Below the pieces are notes generated by a model. The model made no database searches. It worked only from the letters and a program-made list of their open reading frames with translations, and had not been told where the DNA came from. From Erodium maritimum (taxonomy: Eukaryota; Streptophyta; Magnoliopsida; Geraniales; Geraniaceae), in the NCBI GenBank assembly GCA_963921825.1, contig OY997588.1, positions 157,605,618-157,669,617 of the forward strand: a stretch of DNA of 64,000 nucleotides, written 5' to 3'. Below are positions 46,366-58,159 of the stretch, piece by piece (positions within the stretch are counted from its first letter, which is position 1; every line of letters starts with the position of its first letter). Both the position numbers and the translations under genes were made by a program.

Positions 46366-49180
46366 AGAAGCAAATGAGTTTTTCAGGAAAAAGAGGAGGT
46401 TGGGGTCGGGCAGGATCTGATCTCGATGGGACGAGGTGTGGCTCCTCTATGACACCTCATTATGTCATGGTTATCTCGTTAGAACCAACGAGACTGCTTG
46501 GCATGCCTCGTCTATGTCTCATTGGGGAAATCTCCCCACTAGAGGATGGTGTTTTAGAGTCATTCACGTCGTTTGGACCGGTAGCCATCAACCCTTACAC
46601 CCAAGGGAGGGGGTTGGTGCCACCATTCGCTCCTTTTCCCGAGCCGGGGTCAACATGTTTGGTCGGATGTCGACCAGAATTCGAATCCGGAACATGACAG
46701 TCCTAAGGTGAGGATCCCCCATGTGTCCGCACGAGTGATGGGTAGCATCAACGGGCTCCTCTACCACGAGCTCTTTGTTGTGGATCGGCCACCAAAGGTT
46801 AGCCTAAAGCGGAGGGTGTCGACGTTCTCGGTGAGGGTCCACAAGAGGTTTATTCTCCCTCATAATAGGAGTATTCCGATTCTCGACCCTCGATGGGTGT
46901 CGGCCATGGTTGAGGGGTGGCACCCCGACTGTATCAGTGTGCTGGAGGGATCGCACCTCTGGATCGATCGGGTTGAGGCAAGGAGATGGATCATGACCAC
47001 CTGTGGGTCTCGGGCCCGACCATTCATCTTCCGGGTGGCGATGGTGGCATGTTAAATCCGACGAGTAGGGCGGTCGTCGGAGACGGAGGTAGGAGGTCTC
47101 ATGCAGTCGTTATCGGCCAACAAGAGGAAGGGTCACGATAGACCAGGACGAGGACAAGGTCGTTGCTCAGATGATTGCCCACAACCTCCATTGAGTCGGA
47201 TGGACCATGGCAGGGCAGCATGCAGGGCGACAAACGGAAAAGAGAAGCGACAGAGGAGAAGTTGGGGACGCCATAGAATAAAAACGGATGCAACTAAAAT
47301 ATAAACAGGGAGAAGGAACCCTAAAGATTACGAAGTATTTCCCTTCTATTTTTTGTATTTCATCATAATTTTGTTTAAGCTTTTTTAATATATTGTAATT
47401 TTGCTTTAACTTGTTGGAAAAAAAATATTATGCAGTTCAAATTGTATAATATAGTATTTATAAATTGGAGGTCGTTTGATTTTTATGAAAATTTTCAACC
47501 CCTATATTCTAGTGGTCCGGTCAATTTCAAATAGAAATTAAATTAATTACAATATGCTCTTTTGAGGACAATACAATAATGTGTAGTAGACTCGTTCAAT
47601 AATATAATTTATTCATCCAATTATAAATAACGACGTCCTATTCAATAATTTTAATGCAAAAGTTCTGAGGTACAATTAGTTGACCAGAGGCCGTACCTTA
47701 GTGTTTAATTCAATTTTGAGCACATGATCATAAAAAAATTGTGTATAGCATTTGAATGTGTCTCAAATGAATGGTCTATACGAATAAGTGTATTGAGATT
47801 GATCATTAAACACACAAGTGATAATGATAGCTAACTATTTATAGTGGAATATTATAGTTAGGGTCAGTATGTTTTATTTGTAATTAAAAAAAATATAATT
47901 GGTCATCCCCGTCCCACAGAACCCTTTGATGGAGAAATGAGAGACTCGGACGGTGTTTGGATTTATCGATTGCCTATTCACATCACGATATTATGACTGC
48001 CTATTTATGGAGGGTCTGATGATGAAGGTGTGGAACCATCGTGATCTCGTCATCGAAGACATCGATTGGGGTCTTTGGGTTATGCTTCTCCTCTCAGGCA
48101 GAGAAAGACAAGATCTACAAGGAGGAGTTGAGGTCGTTTAAGAAGGCGCCACTCATCATGAAAGATGTCTAATAAGAGGTGAGCCTGACCATGTTCTCTT
48201 TATCCCACCTCCGTATGTGGCACGACTTTTTCGATCTCCCCCGGACAGTCTCACAACCACAACGGGCTTTCGAGTGGACGAGGCACTAGGGGGCTTCGTG
48301 GCTACCCAGACGGACAAGTCTGGCATGGCTTGGGGCGGGGCCCTTCGGGTCCGGTTCTGGAAGAAAGATCTGGCCACCCCATTCCACCGCCTTATCTGCA
48401 TGCACATCCCGAACCATGTAATGACGATTAGGGCTCACATTGAATACGAGCCCCTCCTGTTCTTACTTCACTTATGGATGTACCAAGTACGTAAACCTTC
48501 ATTTCCCTTGAGAACAACGGACATGCCTCACCTACCCCCCTCCCCCCAGGCTTTGACTTATCCCCGATGGCGGAAGAGATTGTACCCATGCCATGGGCAT
48601 CCATCGAGATTTGACGGATCTCATTTGATCCAGGAAGCCCCTCCCACAACCCTTCTCCGCCTCGCTCGCTGGGTTTCGAGCTGATGCAACCCATCACCCT
48701 ATAATTAACACAAGACCTCTTTTCCTATTGTGTCGGTACACCCACAGAAATGGAAGCACGTGTTCCCTTGGTCCATTCCATCACATGGGATGGGTTGAGG
48801 GGCTGGACGTTTGAGGACATAGAGAAGGGGCCACGAAAGAGAAGCAGTCTGAGGCCCCAACTGCACATCGCTTCGCTGGGGGGGGGGGGGGGGGGTAAAA
48901 GAAGAGGGGATTGGAGGACCCCCCCATCCCCCCGTAGTGTCGGAGAACTAGGAAGAGGAGGATGTGAGGTCTACAAAGCAGCCTCTTCATATCCAATGAG
49001 CGAATGGGCGACCGACGGAGTGAGTCAGAGGAGGCACACCCCGATCGATGGGGATCGGGGAAAACTCGATCCCAAGCCTCCTCCTTTTCCCATATACATT
49101 TTTGGACGTTTGACATCATTATCTCCTCCATCGAGGGACCAACGTGTTATGTAGACAGAAAAAATTGTTCCGAGTCGAGT
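46366..49180. other. GC-richer decayed transposon DNA
   Basis: Many short overlapping frames on both strands, with stops every 60-150 codons and no recognisable domain. 46420-47060 resembles 10870-11400. A run of about 18 G lies near 48880-48897. Higher GC than the flanks and lack of conservation cues suggest one or more old large elements; the superfamily is not determinable by eye. Confidence 0.45.
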
Positions 49181-50530
49181 TGGAAAAATTACAGTTCAGA
49201 TAGCAGCGCGCATCTGTCGCCAAAAAAAATCCACCCTATCCACAGTCACTTGGAATATCCGGGAAGTTAAGTCAAAGGGTTATCGCCTCGGGTTCTGTCC
49301 GAGACAATGTCTTACCCTACTCAAGTTACGTTAACCAATGTTCATGTCAATCGTTGATTTAATAGATGTTCGATTTATCTCGAAAAAAATAATAATAAAT
49401 AGAAACAAAACAAAATGAAGAAGTTATTTTAAATCCGAGTTATAGACAATTTACTTTAGATACAAGTCCATAAATTTAGGGTAGATCAGAAAATCGTCAA
49501 ATCAAAAGGTCGATCGGAACCAATTGATGTAGCGACATCAGGTCTAGAAGGGAGAACCTGAATGGTTCCGGTAATGAGTCCGACTATTAAATTTAAAGTA
49601 CCGGATAATAGTCGGCAAAATCAGACTCGTTGTTAACCACACACCCTACACATTTTGTTATGTTGATCGACTTCATCGATGGTCACAATTGGTTCCTGAA
49701 TCCCAATACTATACCCTCTCCCTATCCATACATCACCCATCTCATTCTCCTTCTTCTCGTCATCAGTGTTTGACTTCCGTTCATGGCAATCAAACCTCAA
49801 CTTCGTCCGTAACAATCGTCCTCAACTTCCATCCAACACATCCGTCTTCGACGCCACATCTCCGGCATAATAACCCTCTTTTGGTTTTTCTGGTTAAAAT
49901 TGACCATCAATACTATAACATCAAGATCGATGTTTGAAATATAGGAACCAAAGAAATTTATCGAACACTCAAAAATCTCATCGACATCAATTAATCGGCC
50001 AACAAACGCCCTCGTAATCATTATAAACAACAAAACGTATGATTACACATAATTGGGTTGACTAGAGCAAATAATATTGGGTCATCCTTATCCACCCTGT
50101 TGACTTTTTAAAATTGTGTCCATTTGTACAACGTTAGTACCTTGTCGGAACCTTCTTAACATATTGTCAATATATGTCCATTCTTTAAGCTAAGGCTACG
50201 TACGTGCCTTGGCAATCAAGCAATTTATTAATTTGTTAATTTTGTTTGACTAATTAGATTAGAATATACGTTATATATAAAACGGTGTTCGGTTGGCGCG
50301 GTTTGTATCGTGTTTGTTACAATGATTATGTGCTAATTAATCATGCCAAATGCATGTCTTGACATGTTAACAATATTTTGCTTGAAGTTGTTATATATGC
50401 AGGGTTTTTATATATAGGGCTAACTCTGAAACTCTCGTTATAGTATGTTTTCGCGTTTTAACTGTTCTCGACATTTGGTTCCACCTACTAACGGTAATTA
50501 TACCGTTGTTTTACATCATCAATCGTGATA
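49181..50530. other. Intergenic DNA, nothing recognised
   Basis: AT-rich sequence with short frames on both strands in 49630-50030 that are mutually antisense and match no family. No promoter, RNA gene or repeat could be supported. Confidence 0.45.
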
Positions 50531-51092
50531 AGCTTGTTCTGTACTTTAAGTCCGGCTCCAAAGGACTGAGGTCGAGCTCTTTTGCCCGCGGGAAGTTCTA
50601 TTTTGAGCCTTGTTCGTCTTTCGGGCCTTTGGAGGTGTATAGTTTCAGTTTTGGTCGTGGGACGCGCTTCTTCATCTTATTGTGTGTGGATCGTTGCAGA
50701 GCTGCTCTACCTGCTTCTGGTGGTCCGTTTGGTTCCTCGTGTGCTTAATGGTTGGAAAATCCGGGTTTTAGACCCTGTTTGTGCGCTTCATCGTTGTAAT
50801 TGTCGGGTGGTAGACCTTCTCCTTTTACTCCTTTTGCGCTTCATTCTTGTACTATCTGGGTTTTTTAGACCTTTTCTGTTTGGTTTGCTCTCATGTTGGG
50901 ATGTCGAGGTTCCTCGTATAAGAACGCTCTTTCATGTATCTGATCACTCCCCTTGTTGGGACTCACTCTCATGAGGCTGTATTGACTGGCCAGCGCTCGA
51001 TTCACACAAAGGTTTGTAGTTGGGCCTTTACTTGCACTCGTTTTCTACCTCTGAAGAGGTTTTATTTAAATTTGCATTCGCTGATAAAAAAA
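50530..51092 (+). mobile_element. Possible 5'-truncated LINE 3' end
   Basis: GT-rich, C-poor sequence like a plant LINE 3' UTR, ending GCATTCGCTGATAAAAAAAA at about 51092. The tail resembles that of the element at 8660. There is no open ORF2 segment, and the 5' limit is a guess. Confidence 0.4.
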
Positions 51093-51099
51093 AGTCCGA

Positions 51100-52960
51100 C
51101 TCTAAAGCAAATGTCGCAAAAAACGAGACAAAATACAAAGTAGAGAGCTATGTCCAATATGGAATGTTGATTCATGAAGATGATCAAATATTTGATTATC
51201 ATCAATATTAAAAGACTTAAACTGTGTGTTCCGATCAATAATAACTCTTCCATAAATATCATGATAAGAAAAATATGTGACAGATAAATAAAATGGTTCA
51301 AAACTATTTGATCTAATATATACACAGTGTATATTATAGTTTCTCTAACTCTTGAAATTTAATTAGTATTTACAAATAAAATTATAATATTTATTGCTTT
51401 TATAGTGGTCCGAAAAAACTAATTTCCTTGAAAAGCAAAATTAAGCTATACATAGAATCAACTTAAATTGCTTTTAATCTTCATTTTGGTTAGGTCTAGG
51501 GTTCTATAATAGTTGTGGGTGGTGAGAAAGTTGCTTCATGGCCACGTCACCCACCATTATAATTTATAATTTATAATTCATAAGACATTTCCTCTTAAAG
51601 CTATTGTCCTTACGTAATAGGGTGGATTCTCAATATTATTTACTCAAAATGGTTGTGTCGATTATATCTTTAAATTTAATGCATTATAAATATAAATTAT
51701 TTTATTATATTTTCTTATCACCCATTAATACGATGACGTATGAAAAATTGTTTGGTGGATCGAAAGTTTCTCCCTCCCAATACAAGAGGTGGAATAATTA
51801 GGGTTCTAATATGGAAGTATCGCCGTTGTGGTCACTGTCGTTATGCAACCCTCCCTTCCCCGCTCTCTCTGTCTCCGTCTGCTCCCTTTCTTGGGCATCA
51901 CCGCATGCATTCCATACCTCGTTGGATGAAGGCCTCGTGACTCTATAAGGACAGATGAGACTGGTTTCGCTAGATGAGGACGACGTTGTATCGGTGGGAG
52001 CGATCCCGAGGATTGACGACACCAAATACTCATAAAAGTTTTTCCCATGTTGTGTATTGGGTACATTATCACCGGATTCATGAGATTAATTCATTTTAAA
52101 AAAAATATACGACATGAAAATAACGTATGAATAACATAATTTTATTCATTCATACGCATAAATCTTGAGTTTATGAGACGTTTAGCGAATAGAATAACAT
52201 ATTGATTAATGTGTGCGATTCTTTGCCTGTTTGTGGATGATCAGGTTTTGCGATACACAATACATTTACGTATATTTTTAATGGTGGCCCTGAGACAGAG
52301 AAAAGTCCATTTTTGTGGAAATCGCAACAAATCTTATTGTGAAATCACTTTTTTTTATTTACTTAATATAGTGAAGTAGATGGAGACGAGAAGAGTGTGA
52401 TAGATTGGTGCATGCTTTGCTTTTGCTTCGTTCACGTAGCCTGAAATAAAACTAATTTAATTACTAGGCAATTATGAAATGGATCAAATTGAAACAACTA
52501 TTTCATTTCATAAACATATAGAGTATTTACAAAAAAAAAATTATAAACATAATTCAAAATGTCATAAACTTAAAATACGTGACTTAGGAAAATGAATATG
52601 AAGGAAACAACATATTTTATTTAACCATAACGATTTTTAAATTTTTATTACTTAATAATTGAACTTTCAAATATCAACTCTTTACTCTATTATGATGGTA
52701 AGTGAAAAAAAAAAGATATACATTTTTACTCTAATTTAGTATTATATCAAAAATGAATTTTATCAAATTGACTTACTGTTATTTATGAGATGTTAAATTT
52801 AAATACACGTGACATTTATTTTTTATTTTGGACGAGTAAGCATTAATTTTTTTTATTATAAATACAAGTCTCGTTGTTCTTATCAGGTATGATAGAACAA
52901 GGAAATAATAGTGTATTTTTCTCTAATTTAATCGCGTTAAGATTATTTATTGTAGTATTG
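51100..52960. other. AT-rich intergenic DNA
   Basis: No gene recognised. 51800-52040 is more GC-rich with antisense short frames, probably a repeat relic. The rest is AT-rich low-complexity DNA. Confidence 0.5.
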
Positions 52961-52967
52961 ATACCAA

Positions 52968-53492
52968 GGTTGTAAATGACGCTAGGCGCTAGTCGGGCGG
53001 TGAGGACCCCTAGGCGTTAGACGGGGACTAGTAGGGGTCTAAACGGGGCCTAGGCGGATTTAACTTTTTGATATTTTTAATTATTAATAAATATATATTA
53101 CACAAATATAATCAAAAATTCAAAATATAAACTATATTTGTATGATATAAAAAAACATAAAGTATCAAATTACAAAATACTAAACCAAATAATGCTCTCA
53201 TTTTGATTTTACTCTTTATTTTAATAAAAATATAAATTATAATGATGAACCACCAAAGAGGGACACATGCCATATTCTTTTTATCATGAAATTTAAGACC
53301 ATTACAAACATATCGTCTCTCTCACCTTTTCATCTCTTTTTCAAATGTCCGATTTCATAAACCATAGTCCCAAATTTTTTACTAATCGGGTGGGACGACG
53401 AGTCGGGTAGTTTTCAGATTTTGGGGCCTAGACGAGGCGGCAAGTCGGGCGTTCGTATAGATTTTGGGGCCTAGGCGGGGACTTTTACAACC
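52968..53492. mobile_element. Non-autonomous DNA element with CTAGGCG-rich ends (525 bp)
   Basis: The ends are GGTTGTAAA and its complement TTTACAACC. Both subterminal zones carry many CTAGGCG, GTCGGGCG and GGGGCCTAGGCG words, while the centre is AT-rich. This layout is common for a plant MITE type with short TIRs and motif-rich subterminal regions. The flanks do not give a clear target duplication. Confidence 0.7.
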
Positions 53493-54132
53493 ATATTTGA
53501 TACATATATTTTTAAAAGTTTAAAATAATTTTTTTTAGCATTTAATAATAAATTATTAGAATAAAATGAGAAATTCTGAAAGTTCAACATAGTTTTTGAT
53601 GAAAAAAAGACAAAGGTTTACTACTTTTAAATAGAAACCACCACCTCTCATATGCCAAATAATTATTATTTTTAAGTACATTTTTTTATGTCTCCTATTG
53701 TTGCATTAAATTGACGATAAAATAACACCAACAAATTATTCAAAATTATCATACGAAGATAATAAATGATAGAGCATTGACCAAACATTATTGAGTTCAG
53801 ATTCATTTATCACTAGCATATTTACGAGGAGACATCAATTTGAGTTGGTTTTGTGAACATGTATATATTTCCATGTATATTCCCAACATAATATTATAGC
53901 CACATCTATTCATTTTTCCTTATTTAGTAGCAAGTTTTTCAATTTGATTTTAAACATTTTTTATACTATTTTAGCAAAGAGTACGTGGCTTGTCGATGTC
54001 GATTATTGTTAAAGTGTGTGTCCCACACCGAAAATGTGTGGAAAAACTGACCTTTTGATATACATCTTGATGACTCCATCAATCAGTTTGAGTTTTGAGG
54101 TTGAAATATGAAACAATTATCTAATGTCTTTG

Positions 54133-54267
54133 TGTTGAAGTATAAACCCACATCGGGAAAATATAAGGATAAAACGCTACTTATAAAGGCTATGGCCACA
54201 CCCAACTAACAAGGTTGACCTTTTAGTTGTGGAAGCCCGACCCGATATAAGTAGACCGTTTTAAACA
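54133..54267 (+). mobile_element. Solo TRIM-like LTR (135 bp)
   Basis: It begins TGTTGAAGTATAAACCCACATC and ends in TTTTAAACA, so it has TG...CA ends. It contains CCCACATCGGGAAAAT, an ACTTATAAAGG promoter-like box and GTGGAAGCCCGACCCG, features typical of small plant LTRs. No clear target duplication. A related CCCACACCG segment is at 54020. Confidence 0.5.
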
Positions 54268-54644
54268 ATATTTACACTTTGATCACAAAAAAAACATTTA
54301 TTTGCATTTCGAATCAAAAAAACAAAAAAAACAAACAAGCAAAATAATATTAATTATTCAGTCAAAAAATAAGAATATACGGTGAATTCTGCATTAAAAA
54401 TCCACAATATGGAAATCAACCCTTTTTTTGTTAAAGGGTTAATCAAATTGTTAAAATCGGCAAACCAAGGAACAAAATCAGGTCAAGAAAAAGTTGACAT
54501 TCGAGTAAGCCTACATTAGTGGAAACTCGAATAAATCCAGACCTACTGTTCTCATTTCCCTCTCGAAGTTTAAGTTGCTTATTCTCGGGGATCGAGTCTT
54601 AAAGTTAGATAAATACAGTCACCTTCATAGAATTCGGGGATGAT

Positions 54645-55070
54645 TCCAACTCAATATTTTAAATCTTTCATATTTGATTTAAAGTATTTTAAATCTTTTT
54701 TGTGTCATCTCAGTACTCTAAACTTTCATTAATTCAATTTGAATACCCTACATATTTTTTGTGTCACCTCAGTACCCTAAATTTTTAATCCTATTTTAAT
54801 ACCCACCGTTAACTTTACCCTAAATTTGGTTGTTAGTGAAGAGTATTATGGTCATTTACCTGTTTTGGATGAAAAATCAGATGAAAATTTAACAGTGGGT
54901 ACTAAAATAAAATTAATGAAAGTTTAGGGTACTAAGATGACAAAAAAAATTAGGACACTCTATATGAATAATAAAAGTTTAGGATGTTGAGGTGACACAT
55001 AATAGATTTAGAATACTCTGAATAAACTACAAAATATTTAAGTTACTAAGATAAAATTACCCCTAAAATT
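54645..55070. mobile_element. Foldback MITE with long inverted arms
   Basis: The left arm contains TGTCATCTCAGTACTCTAAAC and ACTTTCATTAAT. The right arm mirrors them with ATTAATGAAAGT and GGGTACTAAGATGACA. Arms exceed 100 bp with moderate divergence; tips are uncertain. Confidence 0.6.
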
Positions 55071-55369
55071 TGAATTCATCATATATTCTATAGAAACAAA
55101 ATATATAATTGTTGAAGTAAATGTGCATTTCAATCCCCATTTTAAACTAAGCTATATGCCAATAAATGTGGATTAATTAGGTGATAACCGTTTCACTAAT
55201 CTGCCAACCACACAATTAAGTCATTTGGTAAACATTAACAAATAACTATTGTAGTTGAAGGAGACACAATACCCAATTAATTGCATAAATGAAGCAAATA
55301 AGTGCAAAGAGGTTTTAATATGAGTAATTAAGAGAATTAAGTGATCTGCTTGATAGAGCTGCACCATCA

Positions 55370-56170
55370 TTTTTTTTATCAGCAATTTTTGATTTTATAA
55401 AAACCAACCGTCTCGAGGTGGACCAACATTACTAGACTTGGAATCGATGGTTAGGTGGTTTCCTACGTCGAACCTATTATCAAACAAAGGAGGCAAGAGA
55501 AAACCAACACAAATTGTAGCCCTTGTTGTCTATGACGGTAGCTCTTCATATACAACTCGCCTTTTTCTTATTAGACGTCTTACGATAGTATGTCGTCACT
55601 TTATATGGAGTTCATTTGCCTTGTCTCCCGATTTAGGGTTTTGCATGGTTCATTTGCCTTGTGGGTTTTTCTATGGCGACTTGCAAATACCAGATGTGGT
55701 TTTGAGCGGCAATATGATGGCTCGAGTGCACTTTGGTTTGACTATCAATATCGACGAAACAAAGCCTGGAGGCGATATACATAGTTCTCGAAGAAGACCT
55801 CCACGAGGATGCGGGACACGTCCGGCCCTTATCCCAATTGGCAATGACCAATTGCACTCCTCCACCGACCTACTAGACACTTGAGCAACTAGCACTCCGC
55901 TTTCAGAACCTATCACATAATGAAGCTTGACCCGAATCGTGGTTGATGTTTTAGAAGTTTTATTAGTGTCAGTAACTCTCTCCTTAACCGAGAATACCAA
56001 ACTCGTTTTCTGGAAAGATGTCAACGATAAAGGCTTCTTACAGACTAATCAAGAATGTCAGTTCTATGTCATCCTCATGTAGTGCAACACTCCCCGGCCG
56101 AATGCACTTCAGTGTGTTATTGATTCCAACAAAGCCGAGGATGCAAGTATCATTCGAATAAATAATGAAC
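55370..56170 (-). other. Possible retroposed segment with LINE-like tail, no gene recognised
   Basis: On the minus strand, sequence from about 56100 ends at 55370 in ATTGCTGATAAAAAAAATG, resembling a LINE tail. Overlapping frames on both strands (55438-55884 plus, 55671-56024 minus) match nothing I know. It may be a truncated LINE 3' UTR or a retrocopy. Confidence 0.3.
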
Positions 56171-56659
56171 TTATATCTATATCTTTCTTATAATAAAATT
56201 AAAAATCGTATTCAAGAAGCAACATGGATTTCAGAAACGAAACAACGAGTCAATTACATAACCCACTACAAATTCAACATGTCAAAACAAACACACAGAT
56301 GCAACCGTAACGTTTAGAAACGATCATATCGTCCAGATCTAAATCATCAATCGTTTTTAATTATATTTAACAAAAATTATCACCATACACTAATCATTTG
56401 CTCAATAACAATTATAAAAAAAGGATTAAACTATAAGTTCGATTTGGTATAGACAATAATAGATCCTACCATGATGTAATTTAATCCGTAATTGTTACTA
56501 TGTTGATTTAATATGTGTGGGCCCACACATGGTAGTTTGAGTAAATGAAGTACATAGATAGGCCCTATTTGGCAACTTTTCGGACCAAAGTCGGTTCAAA
56601 CGTCAACTTTGTACAACATGTCCTACGCAGCAGACAGACAAGTAGTTACTCATGTAACT

Positions 56660-56735
56660 CAACTTGGTGCTGTGGGGTCACACCACTTCATTCCTATTGG
56701 CTGCTGATGTAAAGCGGGCCCCACCTTGACTCATC
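56660..56735. repeat. Promoter-like block, duplicated at 57160-57680
   Basis: The block contains ACTTGGTG-CTGTGGGGTC, CCTATTGGCTG and GCGGGCCCCACCTT. The second copy is ACTTGGTGTCGTGGGGTCAT, then (after a LINE insertion) TTTCTATTGGCTGG and GTGGGTCCCACCTT. The ATTGG (inverted CCAAT) and GGGCCCCAC (TCP-like) words give it a promoter look. Confidence 0.6.
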
Positions 56736-57182
56736 CTTGTAACACTTTTGAGTGAATAGGGTGGAGCAGTTTCATTCCTTTCAAAGAGAGCTTAAACATA
56801 TCGAGGGTCCTGATGGGTCAAACAACTGTTAGACAAATTAAACGTTTAGGAAGTTTTAGGAATGTGCCACTAAGGCTAAGATATAAAATAGAAACCAAAT
56901 AAAAACTATGAAAGACTGACGATCACTACTCAAGGTAGGACTGTAAACCGCTGTCCTCCGAAGAAGACACCTTTCTTCTGATGTAAAACCGAACCTATAT
57001 ACGGTCGTCGGTGGTGAGGGAGGGAGGAAGCAGTGTAGGAGGCAACGACGACGACGACTTCAGAGCCGACGACAACGACGACCAGGGAGACGGACGCGGC
57101 GGGGACGACATCAACGAAAATTGTTGATGCCGTGGATTTCAGTATATTGCATATACCTACACTTGGTGTCGTGGGGTCATAT

Positions 57183-57645
57183 TGCATCATTTCTTTTCTT
57201 TTGAGGGAAATATAATTCATTACTCAGAATCAGAAGCCAGTAACCCCGGAATAGGGTCTAGCAATTGATTCAAATTCAATACAAAATGAACCCGATCGAA
57301 AGCATTGCGAGCCAATTCATGTGCTATTTTATTGGCTACTCTACGGACATGGTTAACCTTCACTCCTGATAACTGCCTTAAAATAGCCTTACAATCATCA
57401 ATAATCCCTCCCAAAAGAGAAAGCAGACGAGCTGGATTATTAATGGCAAGTACTACTCCAATACAGTCAGTCTCTATTGTACCTGCTAACCATTCACTAT
57501 TTCTCACCCATAACAAGGACTCCTTAACTGCACAAGCCTACAAGATCTCATGATCAGTAATGTGAGGGATTAGTGGATTTCATCTCTACAAATAAAACCG
57601 CATGCGCCCCAGTCCGGCCACCAGGCTCCATACTGCATCATTTCT
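57183..57645 (-). mobile_element. LINE fragment: RNase H-like domain and tail, with 12-bp target duplication
   Basis: The insert at 57195-57633 is flanked by TGCATCATTTCT at 57183-57194 and 57634-57645. On the minus strand the frame from 57516 to 57220 reads ESLLWVRN-type sequence, ETDCIGVVLAINN, and VKVNHVRRVANKIAHELAR, the signature of the RVT_3/RNase H-like C-terminal domain of plant LINEs. It then ends in a TTTCCCTCAAAAGAAAAGAAA tail. An upstream stop near 57575 breaks it further. It is a different LINE lineage from the element at 2768-8660, judging by the tail. Confidence 0.85.
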
Positions 57646-58159
57646 ATTGGCTGGTAAGATAAAGTGGGTCCCACCTTACAGTATCTTTTGAATTATGATT
57701 CATTTCATCTGAGTTTGAATTTGAAGATTTTTGGTACAGACTTAATAAACCATGAGTTTTAAGTACAAAAAATATCCTTTTAAAAAAGTAGCAATGAATC
57801 AAATTTGACCAAAGCAATGCATCAGAATCAGAATTCAGATATGAATTAACAATGATTCACCGACAGAGCATTGGATACACAGTTAGCTAACTGAGATTCT
57901 TTGCAACAACTATGGATATTTACATTTTATCGAAGAAACTCGCTTCCCTCGAGTCAGTAGTACTACATTAAGCGTCAATGTCTCGATCATAGGTTTCCAC
58001 ACATTGTTTATCTACGTAAACTACTTGCACTGCTATACACTAACTAATCTACAGTGGCCAGTTGAAGAAGATGAACGAGCCACCCGAGGGAAGAGGACTC
58101 CTAATAGTATCTGTTAGCATTAACGACTGAACACAAAGATTGCTCCAAGTTACTCTTGT

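Noticed and set aside
46665-46700. tRNA-like TTCGAATCC near 46680
   Set aside because: Single T-loop-like word without A box or stems.
55438-55884. 148-codon plus-strand frame
   Set aside because: Overlaps equally long minus-strand frames and shows no domain, signal peptide or conserved motif; treated as chance within repeat DNA.
56930-57220. 96-codon minus-strand frame with Val/Ser repeats
   Set aside because: It arises from GACGAC-type simple sequence and runs into the LINE fragment tail; no support as a gene.
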